Numbered from the stretch's first letter, positions 1-6,321 are shown. The stretch is DNA of 7,183 nucleotides from Candidatus Nanohaloarchaea archaeon (GCA_030631505.1 DAOVKX010000053.1:1-7183); one strand, 5' to 3'. Made by a program: numbers and translations. Notes: generated by a model not told the origin, from the letters alone.

Positions 1-2378
1 AACACTATGAACCTCATGAAGTTGAGTCGCGATTAAGAAAGTTCTGGGAAAAGGAAGGCATATACAAGTTTGACTGTAAGTCTACAAAGAAAGTATATTC
101 TATAGACACGCCGCCGCCATATCTTTCAGGCAAGATGCATATTGGGCATGCTTTTTCTTATGCCCAACAGGATTTTATAGCAAGGTTTAGAAGAATGTTT
201 GATGGGAATGTTTTTTATCCTTTTGGAACTGATGATAATGGTTTGCCGACAGAGAAGTTTGTTGAGAGAACAAATAACATTAAAAGTAAGAGTATGAGCC
301 GGGCCCAGTTTATTGAGTTGTGCTTAAAGATATTGAAAGAGATGACTCCTGATTTTATACAGGATTATAAAGACCTTGGAATCTCCTGCGATTATAAAAT
401 TCGTTATTCTACCATAGATAAACATTCCCAAAAAGTTTCTCAAAAATCTTTTATTGATTTATTTAAACAGGGTGATATATACAAAAAAGCTTTTCCAACT
501 TTGTGGTGTCCTGAATGCCAGACATCAATCGCCCAGGCAGAGTTAGAAGATAAAGAGGAAAATAGTCTGTTTTTAACTTTGAAATTTAGATGTGATGGAA
601 AAGACTTATTGATTGCTACCACGAGACCTGAACTGCTTGGTGCATGTGTCGCTGTTTTTGTTAATCCTAAAGATAAAAGGTATAAAAAACTTGTGGGAAA
701 AAAAGCAAAAGTTCCTTTATTTGATTTCGAAGTTCCTGTTTTGGAGGATGAGTCAGCTGAGGTTGAAAAAGGAACAGGCGTTCTGATGATTTGTTCTTAT
801 GGGGATAAATATGATGCAGATGCTGTTAAGAGACATAACCTAAAGCCGAAATCTATTTTAGAGGAAAATGGGACCCTGAATTTTGGAGACTATAAGGGAA
901 TGAAAATTAAAGATGCCCGTAAAAAGAGTTTGCATGATTTAGAAAAGGCGGGTTTAATTACAGAGCAAAAACAAATTCAGCATATCGTTAATGTTCATGA
1001 TAAATGCGGGACCTCTGTTGAGTTCTTGACAACAGAGCAGTGGTTCATTAAACTGTTGGACAAGAAAAAACAGTTAATCACACAGGGTAAAAAAGTTAAG
1101 TGGTATCCTAAGTTCATGTATAAAAGATATGAAAACTGGGTTAACGGTTTGGAATGGGATTGGAGCATTTCAAGGGAGAGGCATTTTGGTGTTCCTATTC
1201 CGGTTTGGGGGTGTGAAAACTGCGGCGAGATAATTTTGCCCAGTGAAAGAGAGCTTCCTGTTGACCCCTTGCAATTAGAGAAAAAATGCCCCAAATGCGG
1301 TGAAAGGGCCAAAGGTGAAGACAGGGTTTTAGATACCTGGGCAACATCTTCTTTGACTCCGCAAATTGCTTCGGGTTTGATTAATAATAAAGTTAAGATT
1401 CCTTATTCATTGAGGCCTCAGGCCCATGACATAATCAGGACCTGGGCGTTTTATACTATTTCGAAATCCTTCTTGCATGAGAAAGAAATTCCGTGGAATG
1501 ACATAATGATTTCTGGTTATGTTACTTTGGGTGGGGAGAAAATGTCAAAGTCCAAGGGAACCGGAGTTCAACCCAAAGAAGTTTTAGAAAAATATGGGGC
1601 AGATGCTTTAAGATTTTGGGCCGCGGGCTCAAAATTAGGGAATGATTTAGATTATCAGGAAAAAGACCTGGTAACAGGACAAAAACTTATAACCAAACTT
1701 TGGAATGCATCAAAGTTTACGTTCATGCATCTTGAAGACTACAAAATGAAAAAACCTAAACTAACTATAATCGACAGATGGCTTTTATCAAAGTTGAATA
1801 AGCTAATCAAAGAATGCACAGACAGCTTTGAAAAATATGAGTATGTCAAAACAAGATTAAATGTAGATAAATTCTTCTGGCGGACATTCTGTGACAACTA
1901 CATGGAAATTGTAAAGGACCGATTATACAATCCTGACAGAAGAGGGTCTGAAGAAAGAAAATCCGGACAATATGCGCTGTATAATTCGTTGCTGAATATA
2001 CTGAAATTGATGGCGCCGATTATGCCATATATAACCGAAGAAATCTACAGGTCCTATTATACGGAAAAAGAGAAAATAAAATCAATACATGTTTCAAAAT
2101 GGCCTGTATATGACAAAAAAGTTGAGGATAAAGAAGCTGAAGAACTTGGAGATTTGCTGGTTGGAATAATAGCAGAAATAAGGAAATTCAAATCAGACAA
2201 CAACAAGTCGCTGAAGCAGGAGATTAAACTGACAATAGAGTGCGATTCCAAAACAAAAAATAAAATTGAAAAAATACTTGATGATATTAAGGGAACGGGT
2301 AAAGCCATGGAAATAAAATTCAGTAAAGCAAAAGATATAAAATTAAAGAATTTAAAAATGGATATCAGTTTCCAATAG
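1..2378 (+). CDS. valS: Valyl-tRNA synthetase (5'-partial)
   Basis: Class I aminoacyl-tRNA synthetase that charges tRNA(Val) with valine in the cytoplasm and hydrolyses mischarged threonyl-tRNA. The reading frame is open from base 3, and the residues before the first ATG (base 135), including YEPHEVE, KFWEKEGIY and DTPPPYLSGK, are typical ValS N-terminus. The true start therefore lies just left of the window, and ATG 135 is only the Met before the HIGH motif. Counting the first whole codon as residue 1: HIGH at 46-49; a Cys pair at 169/172; editing-domain TTRPE at 206-210 and the archaeal-style GTGVLMICSYGDKYD segment; a zinc-ribbon CxxC pair at 404/407 and 429/432; DTWATSS and PYSLRPQAHDIIRTW; KMSKS at 513-517; then the helical anticodon-binding domain with MAPIMPYITEEIY from 670. 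There are 791 visible residues. From memory archaeal ValS proteins are usually longer (about 860-890), so this is compact at the C-terminus. Ends in TAG. The archaeal ValS signatures make confusion with IleRS or LeuRS unlikely. Confidence 0.97.
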   Translation, partial: HYEPHEVESRLRKFWEKEGIYKFDCKSTKKVYSIDTPPPYLSGKMHIGHAFSYAQQDFIARFRRMFDGNVFYPFGTDDNGLPTEKFVERTNNIKSKSMSRAQFIELCLKILKEMTPDFIQDYKDLGISCDYKIRYSTIDKHSQKVSQKSFIDLFKQGDIYKKAFPTLWCPECQTSIAQAELEDKEENSLFLTLKFRCDGKDLLIATTRPELLGACVAVFVNPKDKRYKKLVGKKAKVPLFDFEVPVLEDESAEVEKGTGVLMICSYGDKYDADAVKRHNLKPKSILEENGTLNFGDYKGMKIKDARKKSLHDLEKAGLITEQKQIQHIVNVHDKCGTSVEFLTTEQWFIKLLDKKKQLITQGKKVKWYPKFMYKRYENWVNGLEWDWSISRERHFGVPIPVWGCENCGEIILPSERELPVDPLQLEKKCPKCGERAKGEDRVLDTWATSSLTPQIASGLINNKVKIPYSLRPQAHDIIRTWAFYTISKSFLHEKEIPWNDIMISGYVTLGGEKMSKSKGTGVQPKEVLEKYGADALRFWAAGSKLGNDLDYQEKDLVTGQKLITKLWNASKFTFMHLEDYKMKKPKLTIIDRWLLSKLNKLIKECTDSFEKYEYVKTRLNVDKFFWRTFCDNYMEIVKDRLYNPDRRGSEERKSGQYALYNSLLNILKLMAPIMPYITEEIYRSYYTEKEKIKSIHVSKWPVYDKKVEDKEAEELGDLLVGIIAEIRKFKSDNNKSLKQEIKLTIECDSKTKNKIEKILDDIKGTGKAMEIKFSKAKDIKLKNLKMDISFQ

Positions 2379-2394
2379 GTTTAGCCCCGGCGTC

Positions 2395-2414
2395 GCAGGA
2401 ACCTGCCTGCTTTA
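2395..2414 (+). terminator. Possible valS terminator hairpin
   Basis: GC-rich inverted repeat 17 bases after the valS stop: GCAGG (2395-2399), 6-base loop, CCTGC (2406-2410), followed by TTTAA. It stands out because the surrounding spacer is very AT-rich. The stem is short and the T-tract only three bases, so the call as a terminator or 3'-end processing structure is tentative. Confidence 0.4.
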
Positions 2415-2447
2415 ATCTTCGAAATGCCTTACTATAGCAGAGTCTTG

Positions 2448-2477
2448 AAGGATTAATAAGTATAATATTAATCTTTT
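2448..2477 (+). terminator. Stem-loop with T-tract between convergent valS and cyclophilin genes
   Basis: Perfect 8-base inverted repeat GATTAATA (2451-2458) and TATTAATC (2466-2473) with a 7-base loop. On the plus strand it extends to an 11-bp stem (2448-2476) through one G-U and two A-U pairs, and it ends in TTTT (2474-2477). It lies between two convergent genes, so it could end valS transcription and possibly also help end the cyclophilin transcript. On the minus strand the G-U pair becomes a mismatch and the T-tract is weak, so the plus-strand role is better supported. Confidence 0.45.
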
Positions 2478-2490
2478 AACTCTCAACTGA

Positions 2491-2506
2491 AAGATAAATT
2501 TATCTT
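2491..2506. repeat. Perfect 16-base palindrome at the cyclophilin stop codon
   Basis: AAGATAAATTTATCTT reads identically on both strands. It contains the minus-strand TAA stop of the cyclophilin gene (2502-2500) and can fold as a 6-bp stem with an AATT loop. It could contribute to 3'-end formation for either convergent transcript, but it is AT-only apart from its ends and may be chance. Confidence 0.5.
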
Positions 2507-3072
2507 ATTGTTATCTTCTTTATAATCACTGGATTAACCGGCATGTCTCTTGCGCCTGTCTGCACGTTTCCTATTTCTTTTAAGGCATCTTCACCTTTTA
2601 TTACCTGCCCGAAGACAGAATGCTTGTTGTCCAGCCATGATGTGGGAACTAATGTTATAAAAAACTGGCTTCCACCTGTGTTTGGCCCTGCATTAGCCAT
2701 TGATAGAACACCTGCTTTGTCATGCTTAAGTTCAGGGTGAAATTCATCATTAATGGTATAGCCAGGATTGCCAGTTCCGTCACCTTTTGGACAGCCACTC
2801 TGTATCATAAAGTCTTTGATAACTCTGTGAAACTTAAGATTATCATAAAATCCTTTGTTTGCCAAATCAATGAAATTTTTTGTTGTTATCGGCGCTCTTT
2901 TTTCAAATAATTCCACTTCCATAACGCCATGATTGGTTTCAATTACAGCAACTCTGTTTTCCATTTTATTACCTCCCTGCACTAAATTATATACTGTTAA
3001 AAATAATAACGCTATGAATATCAGTATCACTACTTTCAAATTATTCCCCAATTTCGGCATTTTGAAAGACAT
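2500..3072 (-). CDS. Cyclophilin-type peptidyl-prolyl cis-trans isomerase, membrane-anchored long form
   Basis: Catalyses cis-trans isomerisation of X-Pro bonds during protein folding. Residues 1-12 are basic (MSFKMPKLGNNL), residues 13-32 form one hydrophobic helix, then a short linker leads to a complete single cyclophilin domain from about residue 37. Active-site residues are present: FHRVIKDFMIQSG (81-93, catalytic Arg83, Gln91), MANAGPNTGGSQFFI (125-139), and WLDNKHSVFG (146-155). Trp146 matches the Trp that in human CypA contributes to cyclosporin binding. The helix has no lipobox Cys, so a signal anchor with the domain outside the membrane is likely; this is inference. The start at 3072 is supported by AGAGGT (3087-3082) nine bases upstream. 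A second start at Met37 (2964) has an even better Shine-Dalgarno and would give a 154-residue soluble enzyme, the usual size of a minimal cyclophilin. The gene is convergent with valS and downstream of the PurP-like gene, with its own spacer. Confidence 0.93.
   Translation of the reverse strand: MSFKMPKLGNNLKVVILIFIALLFLTVYNLVQGGNKMENRVAVIETNHGVMEVELFEKRAPITTKNFIDLANKGFYDNLKFHRVIKDFMIQSGCPKGDGTGNPGYTINDEFHPELKHDKAGVLSMANAGPNTGGSQFFITLVPTSWLDNKHSVFGQVIKGEDALKEIGNVQTGARDMPVNPVIIKKITIR
2962..2978 (-). promoter_or_regulatory. Internal Shine-Dalgarno and ATG for a soluble cyclophilin form
   Basis: On the minus strand AGGGAGGT (2978-2971) lies six bases before ATG (2964-2962, Met37 of the long form). 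This is the strongest ribosome binding site in the window. It sits exactly between the membrane helix and the cyclophilin domain, and in the long form it is translated as the QGGNK linker. Initiation here would give a 154-residue cytosolic isomerase. The alternative is that this is the only real start; against that, the upstream codons encode a convincing membrane anchor with its own start and Shine-Dalgarno. Confidence 0.7.
2987..2994 (-). promoter_or_regulatory. Possible internal TATA box for the short cyclophilin form
   Basis: The minus-strand 8-mer GTATATAA (2994-2987) lies inside the codons for the membrane helix. Its near edge is 23 bases from the internal ATG (2964), the same geometry as the leaderless-type promoters elsewhere in this window. 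It could start a short transcript at the internal ATG, but that transcript would lack the Shine-Dalgarno just described, and AT-rich DNA produces such boxes by chance. Confidence 0.25.
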
Positions 3073-3081
3073 TTGGTTGAT

Positions 3082-3087
3082 ACCTCT
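3082..3087 (-). promoter_or_regulatory. Shine-Dalgarno for the long cyclophilin start
   Basis: AGAGGT on the minus strand, nine bases before ATG 3072. It decides in favour of Met1 over Met5 (3060), for which it would be too distant, and supports translation of the membrane anchor. A weak TATA-like TTAATAAA (3122-3115) would put a transcription start near 3092, giving a short leader that includes this site. Confidence 0.55.
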
Positions 3088-3162
3088 TTTAATGTTAAGA
3101 ATTATGAACAGAAGTTTATTAATGTTTTATGTTGTGCAAAATTCAGCTATGGTGGTATAAAG

Positions 3163-3206
3163 AAAAAAATTCACAAAATAGGAGTTACGTACTTTCTTAG
3201 AAAAAA
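3163..3206 (-). terminator. Oligo-T termination region downstream of the PurP-like gene
   Basis: On the minus strand, about 35-80 bases past the PurP-like stop, there are runs of six T (3206-3201) and seven T (3169-3163) in an AT-rich spacer with no strong hairpin. Archaeal RNA polymerase terminates at such oligo-T tracts. The rest of 3073-3241 holds only the cyclophilin promoter and leader; I see no gene in it. Confidence 0.5.
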
Positions 3207-3241
3207 GTGATAAAATATATAATATTGTTGTTGGAATCTGA

Positions 3242-4420
3242 TTAAGTCACAACCTCAGCCAGTTTGTTATTCCTTCTGGCATAATCTAATTCCATTACAA
3301 TAAGGTCAAGCGGGTCTTCAATTTTTTCATTGTATTTTAAACTTAAATTTCTCATTTCAGGTGATGTTGGTCCAATTGCAGGGTCGCCCGGGACTCTGGG
3401 ACTCAAATCAAAAACAACAAACTCCAACTCTTTCTTTTCAGGAAATACTTCAGGATTATACCTGATAGCACCCTGTATGCCACAGGGACCAATTAATCCC
3501 AGAGGATACATTTCCTTGATATAATCTGAATTGAAAAGTTTCTCTGCAACATTATAGAGTAACTCTTGTTTTGATTCTCTTATAGTGACTCCGTAATGTC
3601 CTATTTCCTCATTAAGAACAGGAACACCTAATTCTTTCAGTTTCATCTGAACATCTGCAGTCAGATTCAAAAAGCCCTGGAGATTGACCTGTCTTCTGTC
3701 TGAGCATCCAACAAAATCATAATCATTGAACACATCCCTCAAACCATAAAAATGAAAATTAGCATTAAATCTCGGACCCAAAACAAATTCTTCTATCCTG
3801 GCTTCGTTTAATCCTTTTTCATCAATTAATCCCTCTTTCAATAACAATTCAGCTTCATCATTGTACGTAGTCTCATCTTTAGCATAAAAGAATGCCCTTT
3901 CCAAATCATTACCTGCCTGCTGGACTTTAACTATTGAAAGCCTGTCGATATCAGATGGTTTTTTAAATTCTTTGGGAATCTTTACACCTGACTTTTTCAA
4001 AAGTTCATATTGGCTGTGTTCATCATTCCTGTCCTCAGCACGCAATATTCCTCTTTGTCCGTAAACAGGAACTTTAAAATCATTCTCGATTTCATCATAC
4101 CTCGGTTTTTCCTCACTTTTTACATAAACAGAAAAAGACCGGTTAGGGACTAACACTGAATTTAAATCTATAAGTTCGGATTGAATTTCTTCGTTTAATA
4201 TATCCCTGAAATTCTCTACAGTTATAATCTTATCATATAGGTGGCTATTTCTCGTATATATTTCATCCCGACCCTCCTGAGCTATCAGAACTGTAGGGAC
4301 TTTGTGGGCTTTGGCAGACATTCCAAGTTCTAAAGCAGAATGAGAACCAAATATCGTTACATGGAATTTCTCAGGTTCATACCTGTTTACGATATCTTTT
4401 ATTTCAGTTCTATCTATCAT
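3242..4420 (-). CDS. purP: PurP-family ATP-grasp ligase (FAICAR synthetase or diverged paralogue)
   Basis: PurP uses ATP and formate to formylate AICAR to FAICAR late in archaeal purine synthesis. The whole chain aligns in my memory with PurP (DUF1246 plus DUF1297). Numbered from the upstream ATG at 4429: GSHSALEL 28-35, VYGQRGILR 122-130, EEFVLGPRFNANF 213-225, SDRR 243-246, VTIRES 281-286, GLIGPCGIQG 311-320, FVVFDLSPRVPGDP 337-350. Two places differ from the PurP sequences I recall. The glycine-rich ATP-grasp loop (PGARGGRGYF type) reads QQAGNDLERAFF (170-181), and the SAR-GGTN type motif near the end reads SPRVPGDPAIGPTSPEM. The fold is well supported; the exact substrate is less so. I chose ATG 4420 (392 residues) because a consensus TATA box is placed for transcription starting at that A; ATG 4429 would add three residues. 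It is divergent from prf1. I see no other purine gene here. Confidence 0.82.
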   Translation of the reverse strand: MIDRTEIKDIVNRYEPEKFHVTIFGSHSALELGMSAKAHKVPTVLIAQEGRDEIYTRNSHLYDKIITVENFRDILNEEIQSELIDLNSVLVPNRSFSVYVKSEEKPRYDEIENDFKVPVYGQRGILRAEDRNDEHSQYELLKKSGVKIPKEFKKPSDIDRLSIVKVQQAGNDLERAFFYAKDETTYNDEAELLLKEGLIDEKGLNEARIEEFVLGPRFNANFHFYGLRDVFNDYDFVGCSDRRQVNLQGFLNLTADVQMKLKELGVPVLNEEIGHYGVTIRESKQELLYNVAEKLFNSDYIKEMYPLGLIGPCGIQGAIRYNPEVFPEKKELEFVVFDLSPRVPGDPAIGPTSPEMRNLSLKYNEKIEDPLDLIVMELDYARRNNKLAEVVT

Positions 4421-4442
4421 ATAAAACATATAGAGAATAAAT

Positions 4443-4450
4443 TATTTAAA
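4443..4450 (-). promoter_or_regulatory. Box A (TATA) promoter of the PurP-like gene, leaderless geometry
   Basis: The minus strand carries TTTAAATA (4450-4443), an exact match to the archaeal box A consensus TTTAWATA. Its centre is about 26 bases from ATG 4420, so transcription should begin at or next to that ATG. There is no Shine-Dalgarno. This supports a leaderless mRNA and ATG 4420 over ATG 4429. Confidence 0.65.
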
Positions 4451-4483
4451 TATTGGGACTGCTTATGCAACACACTCAATATA

Positions 4484-4518
4484 TTTATAAAATTACCACA
4501 TAGTATTAGTGTTAGGTG
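4484..4518 (+). promoter_or_regulatory. prf1 promoter and ribosome binding site
   Basis: TTTATAAA (4484-4491) is one base from the box A consensus and predicts a transcription start near 4514. AGGTG (4514-4518) then lies six bases before ATG 4525, so the leader would be about 11 bases with the Shine-Dalgarno at its very 5' end. This box is 33 bases from the divergent PurP-like box, so the two transcription complexes would assemble side by side. Confidence 0.5.
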
Positions 4519-4524
4519 TGATTC

Positions 4525-5724
4525 ATGCCAATGACAAAAATCGAATTGAAAAAATTAATAAAGAAACTTGAAAAAATCCGCGGAAGGCACACAGAGTTAG
4601 TCAGCATTTATGTTCCTTCGGGATACAATATACATGAGATAAATACTTTAGTTAAGCAGGAAGGCGGTACTGCATCAAATATTAAGTCAAAAACCACGCG
4701 GAAAAATGTTCTGAGCGCTCTTGCGAAAATAGAGCAGAGACTGAAGCATTACAAAAGGACGCCGGAGAACGGTGTTGTGTTTTTTTCAGGGAATATATCT
4801 GAGAAAGAGGGTATGCAGGACATAGAGTTATGGGAGTTTGAACCGCCTGAGCCGATAAAGTTTCGGACATACAGGTGCGACCAGACATTTATTCTGGAGC
4901 CATTAAGAGACCAGATAAGGGAAAAGGAAATTTACGGTTTGATAACATTTGATACAAACAATGCAGCAATTGCCTTTTTAAGGGGAAAGGCCATTTTAGT
5001 TAAAAAGACAATGGATTCTCTGGTTCCGGGAAAAACAGGAAAGGGCGGGCAGTCTGCCGCCAGATATTCCAGGGTGCGAAGCGGCCTGCTTCTGAGTTTC
5101 ATGAAACAGGTTGGAGAATTCAGCACAAAGCTGTTTTCCGAAGAGAAAGACCTCAAAGGAATAATTATCGGCGGTCCCGGACCGTTAAAAGAAAGATTTT
5201 TGGAAGAAGATTTTTTATCAGAGGCGTTAAAAAAGAAAATCCTTGGAGTGAAGGATTTGGGTTATTCGGGTGAGGAAGGATTAACAGAGCTTGTTGAACG
5301 TTCAGATGATTTATTAAAAGAAGCTTCTGTTATGAAAGAGAAAAAACTGCTTAAGGACTTTCTTGAGCATTTGAAAAAGGATGACGGACTGGTTTCATAT
5401 GGCGTTTTTGAAGTTGAAAAGGCGTTGAATCTGGGCGCTGTTGAGACACTTATGGTGTCAGAGGAGTTCCCTATGGAGCATTATATAATTAATTGTTCGT
5501 GCGGCTTAAAACTGGAAAAAACAATGAAGAAGGAAAACCTGCCAAAAGAATGCCCTGAATGTGGGGGAAAATTAGACATTGAAGAGGCAGACATATTTGA
5601 GCAGCTGGAAGACAAAGCAGACCAGATGGGCGGCAATTATGAAATAATCTCCGCAGACACGCCGGAAGGAGCGCAGTTTTTGCAACTGGGCGGAATCGGC
5701 GCAATCTTAAGATTCAGGATTTAA
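4525..5724 (+). CDS. prf1: Peptide chain release factor aRF1
   Basis: Recognises stop codons in the ribosomal A site and triggers release of the finished protein; the archaeal counterpart of eRF1 and related to Pelota. Three domains are visible. Domain 1 has the stop-decoding TASNIKS (NIKS 52-55) and YRCDQTF (116-122, the YxCxxxF motif). Domain 2 has GKGGQSAARYSR (172-183) with the catalytic GGQ at 174-176. Domain 3 carries the zinc ribbon CSC (324-326) and CPEC (343-346). With NIKS and YxCxxxF intact it should read all three stops, which fits the TAA and TAG stops used nearby. At 399 residues it is close to the family length. ATG 4525 is fixed by an in-frame TGA at 4519 and the Shine-Dalgarno AGGTG; Met3 (4531) is less well spaced. 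Its last 18 bases overlap the end of the convergent orphan gene. Confidence 0.97.
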   Translation: MPMTKIELKKLIKKLEKIRGRHTELVSIYVPSGYNIHEINTLVKQEGGTASNIKSKTTRKNVLSALAKIEQRLKHYKRTPENGVVFFSGNISEKEGMQDIELWEFEPPEPIKFRTYRCDQTFILEPLRDQIREKEIYGLITFDTNNAAIAFLRGKAILVKKTMDSLVPGKTGKGGQSAARYSRVRSGLLLSFMKQVGEFSTKLFSEEKDLKGIIIGGPGPLKERFLEEDFLSEALKKKILGVKDLGYSGEEGLTELVERSDDLLKEASVMKEKKLLKDFLEHLKKDDGLVSYGVFEVEKALNLGAVETLMVSEEFPMEHYIINCSCGLKLEKTMKKENLPKECPECGGKLDIEEADIFEQLEDKADQMGGNYEIISADTPEGAQFLQLGGIGAILRFRI

Positions 5725-6228
5725 TGGAATTTCAGTGAATAGTTTTCCTAATTTTGATTCCAGTTTTTTAAACAAACCATCAGAGTCTTTATAGTGAACT
5801 AAACCTATTGAAGTATCTTTAAAATCAAGATAAATCCTTTCATCTGAATCTCTAATTATGTCTCCGCTTTGGGGTTTGTCTATTTCCAGACTTTGTTCTC
5901 TTAAAGAAAGACCAATTTTTTGCATATATTCTGATAAGGCTCTTGCACATGCGTCTGAATATTTGTATTTTTTTAGTATTTTTTGACCATCAAGAGGATA
6001 AAGTTCATCTTCAAAAACATTGGCAGGATGTTTAAAATAAACACCTGTTTGTTTTCCTGTAGCACAGACCTCTTCTGTTAGTAAAATAATTGTTTCATTT
6101 TTCTTGAAAAGTTCAGATAGCTTATGTACGTTTTCGGGTCCGCCATAGCTGTCTACAAGAGATTTTATGTCCTCTATTTTTTCGGGCTCAATAGGAACTC
6201 TAAGTTGGTTCAAATAATCTTCAGACAT
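5707..6228 (-). CDS. Hypothetical protein, 173 residues (unrecognised)
   Basis: I do not recognise this protein. It is soluble, charged and has no signal peptide or membrane helix. The N-terminal part (1-45) looks helical and acidic-basic, then comes a hydrophobic strand ETIILLTEEV (45-54) and a GKQTGVYFKHP turn-strand (59-68). A helix with Cys94 follows (SDACARALSEYMQKIGL), and then strands IYLDFKDTSIGLVHY (132-146) and a final Lys-rich helix. There are only two cysteines (55, 94), in no metal-binding pattern. The gene looks genuine: it has a full-length frame, an ATG start, a TATA-like box at the leaderless distance, and protein-like composition throughout. Its stop lies inside the 3' end of prf1 (18-base tail-to-tail overlap), so the two genes share 3' sequence in opposite directions. 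Confidence 0.75.
   Translation of the reverse strand: MSEDYLNQLRVPIEPEKIEDIKSLVDSYGGPENVHKLSELFKKNETIILLTEEVCATGKQTGVYFKHPANVFEDELYPLDGQKILKKYKYSDACARALSEYMQKIGLSLREQSLEIDKPQSGDIIRDSDERIYLDFKDTSIGLVHYKDSDGLFKKLESKLGKLFTEIPLNPES
5725..5769 (+). terminator. prf1 terminator inside the end of the convergent gene
   Basis: Immediately after the prf1 TAA is an inverted repeat TGGAAT (5725-5730) and ATTCCA (5757-5762) with a 26-base interior, followed by G and six T (5764-5769). The T-run alone would suit archaeal termination. The whole element is also coding sequence for the last residues of the opposite-strand orphan gene. Confidence 0.45.
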
Positions 6229-6250
6229 AAATCCGACTTGTAAATTTAAC

Positions 6251-6258
6251 TTTATATG
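6251..6258 (-). promoter_or_regulatory. TATA-like promoter of the 173-residue orphan gene
   Basis: Minus strand CATATAAA (6258-6251), preceded by A-rich sequence that could act as a BRE. Its near edge is 23 bases from ATG 6228, predicting a transcription start at the ATG. No Shine-Dalgarno precedes the ATG, consistent with a leaderless mRNA. The match to TTTAWATA is only moderate; the spacing is the main support. Confidence 0.5.
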
Positions 6259-6286
6259 TTTATTGTTTCACAGAAATAGCGGATTA

Positions 6287-6313
6287 TTTCCCAAATCTTA
6301 ACAGATTAGGAAA
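6287..6313 (-). terminator. Stem-loop downstream of the possible GNAT gene
   Basis: Two-part inverted repeat: TTTCC (6287-6291) pairs with GGAAA (6309-6313), and AATCT (6294-6298) with AGATT (6303-6307), with a TAAC loop and a small internal bulge. On the minus strand it begins nine bases after the stop codon of the 165-residue gene. No long T-tract follows, so it may be an mRNA 3'-end structure rather than a true terminator. The rest of the 6229-6321 spacer holds only the promoter of the next gene. Confidence 0.35.
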
Positions 6314-6321
6314 CGAGATGT

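Noticed and set aside
1..134. Treating ATG 135 as the valS start
   Set aside because: The in-frame sequence upstream encodes the conserved ValS N-terminus, so the gene begins outside the window.
995..1312. Open 105-codon frame on the minus strand inside valS
   Set aside because: It lies wholly within the valS zinc-ribbon and catalytic region on the other strand, with no protein-like motifs; an antisense shadow.
2411..2450. TTCGAAAT (2418-2425) resembling a tRNA T-loop
   Set aside because: Flanking bases do not form a T stem, and there are no acceptor, D or anticodon arms; not a tRNA.
2543..3160. Three short plus-strand open frames across the cyclophilin gene
   Set aside because: All are antisense to a clearly conserved protein and show no recognisable domains or convincing start signals.
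5172..5184. GC-rich palindrome CGGTCC-C-GGACCG inside prf1
   Set aside because: It falls on codons for the conserved-looking GGPGP segment; explained by Gly/Pro codons, with no promoter or terminator context.
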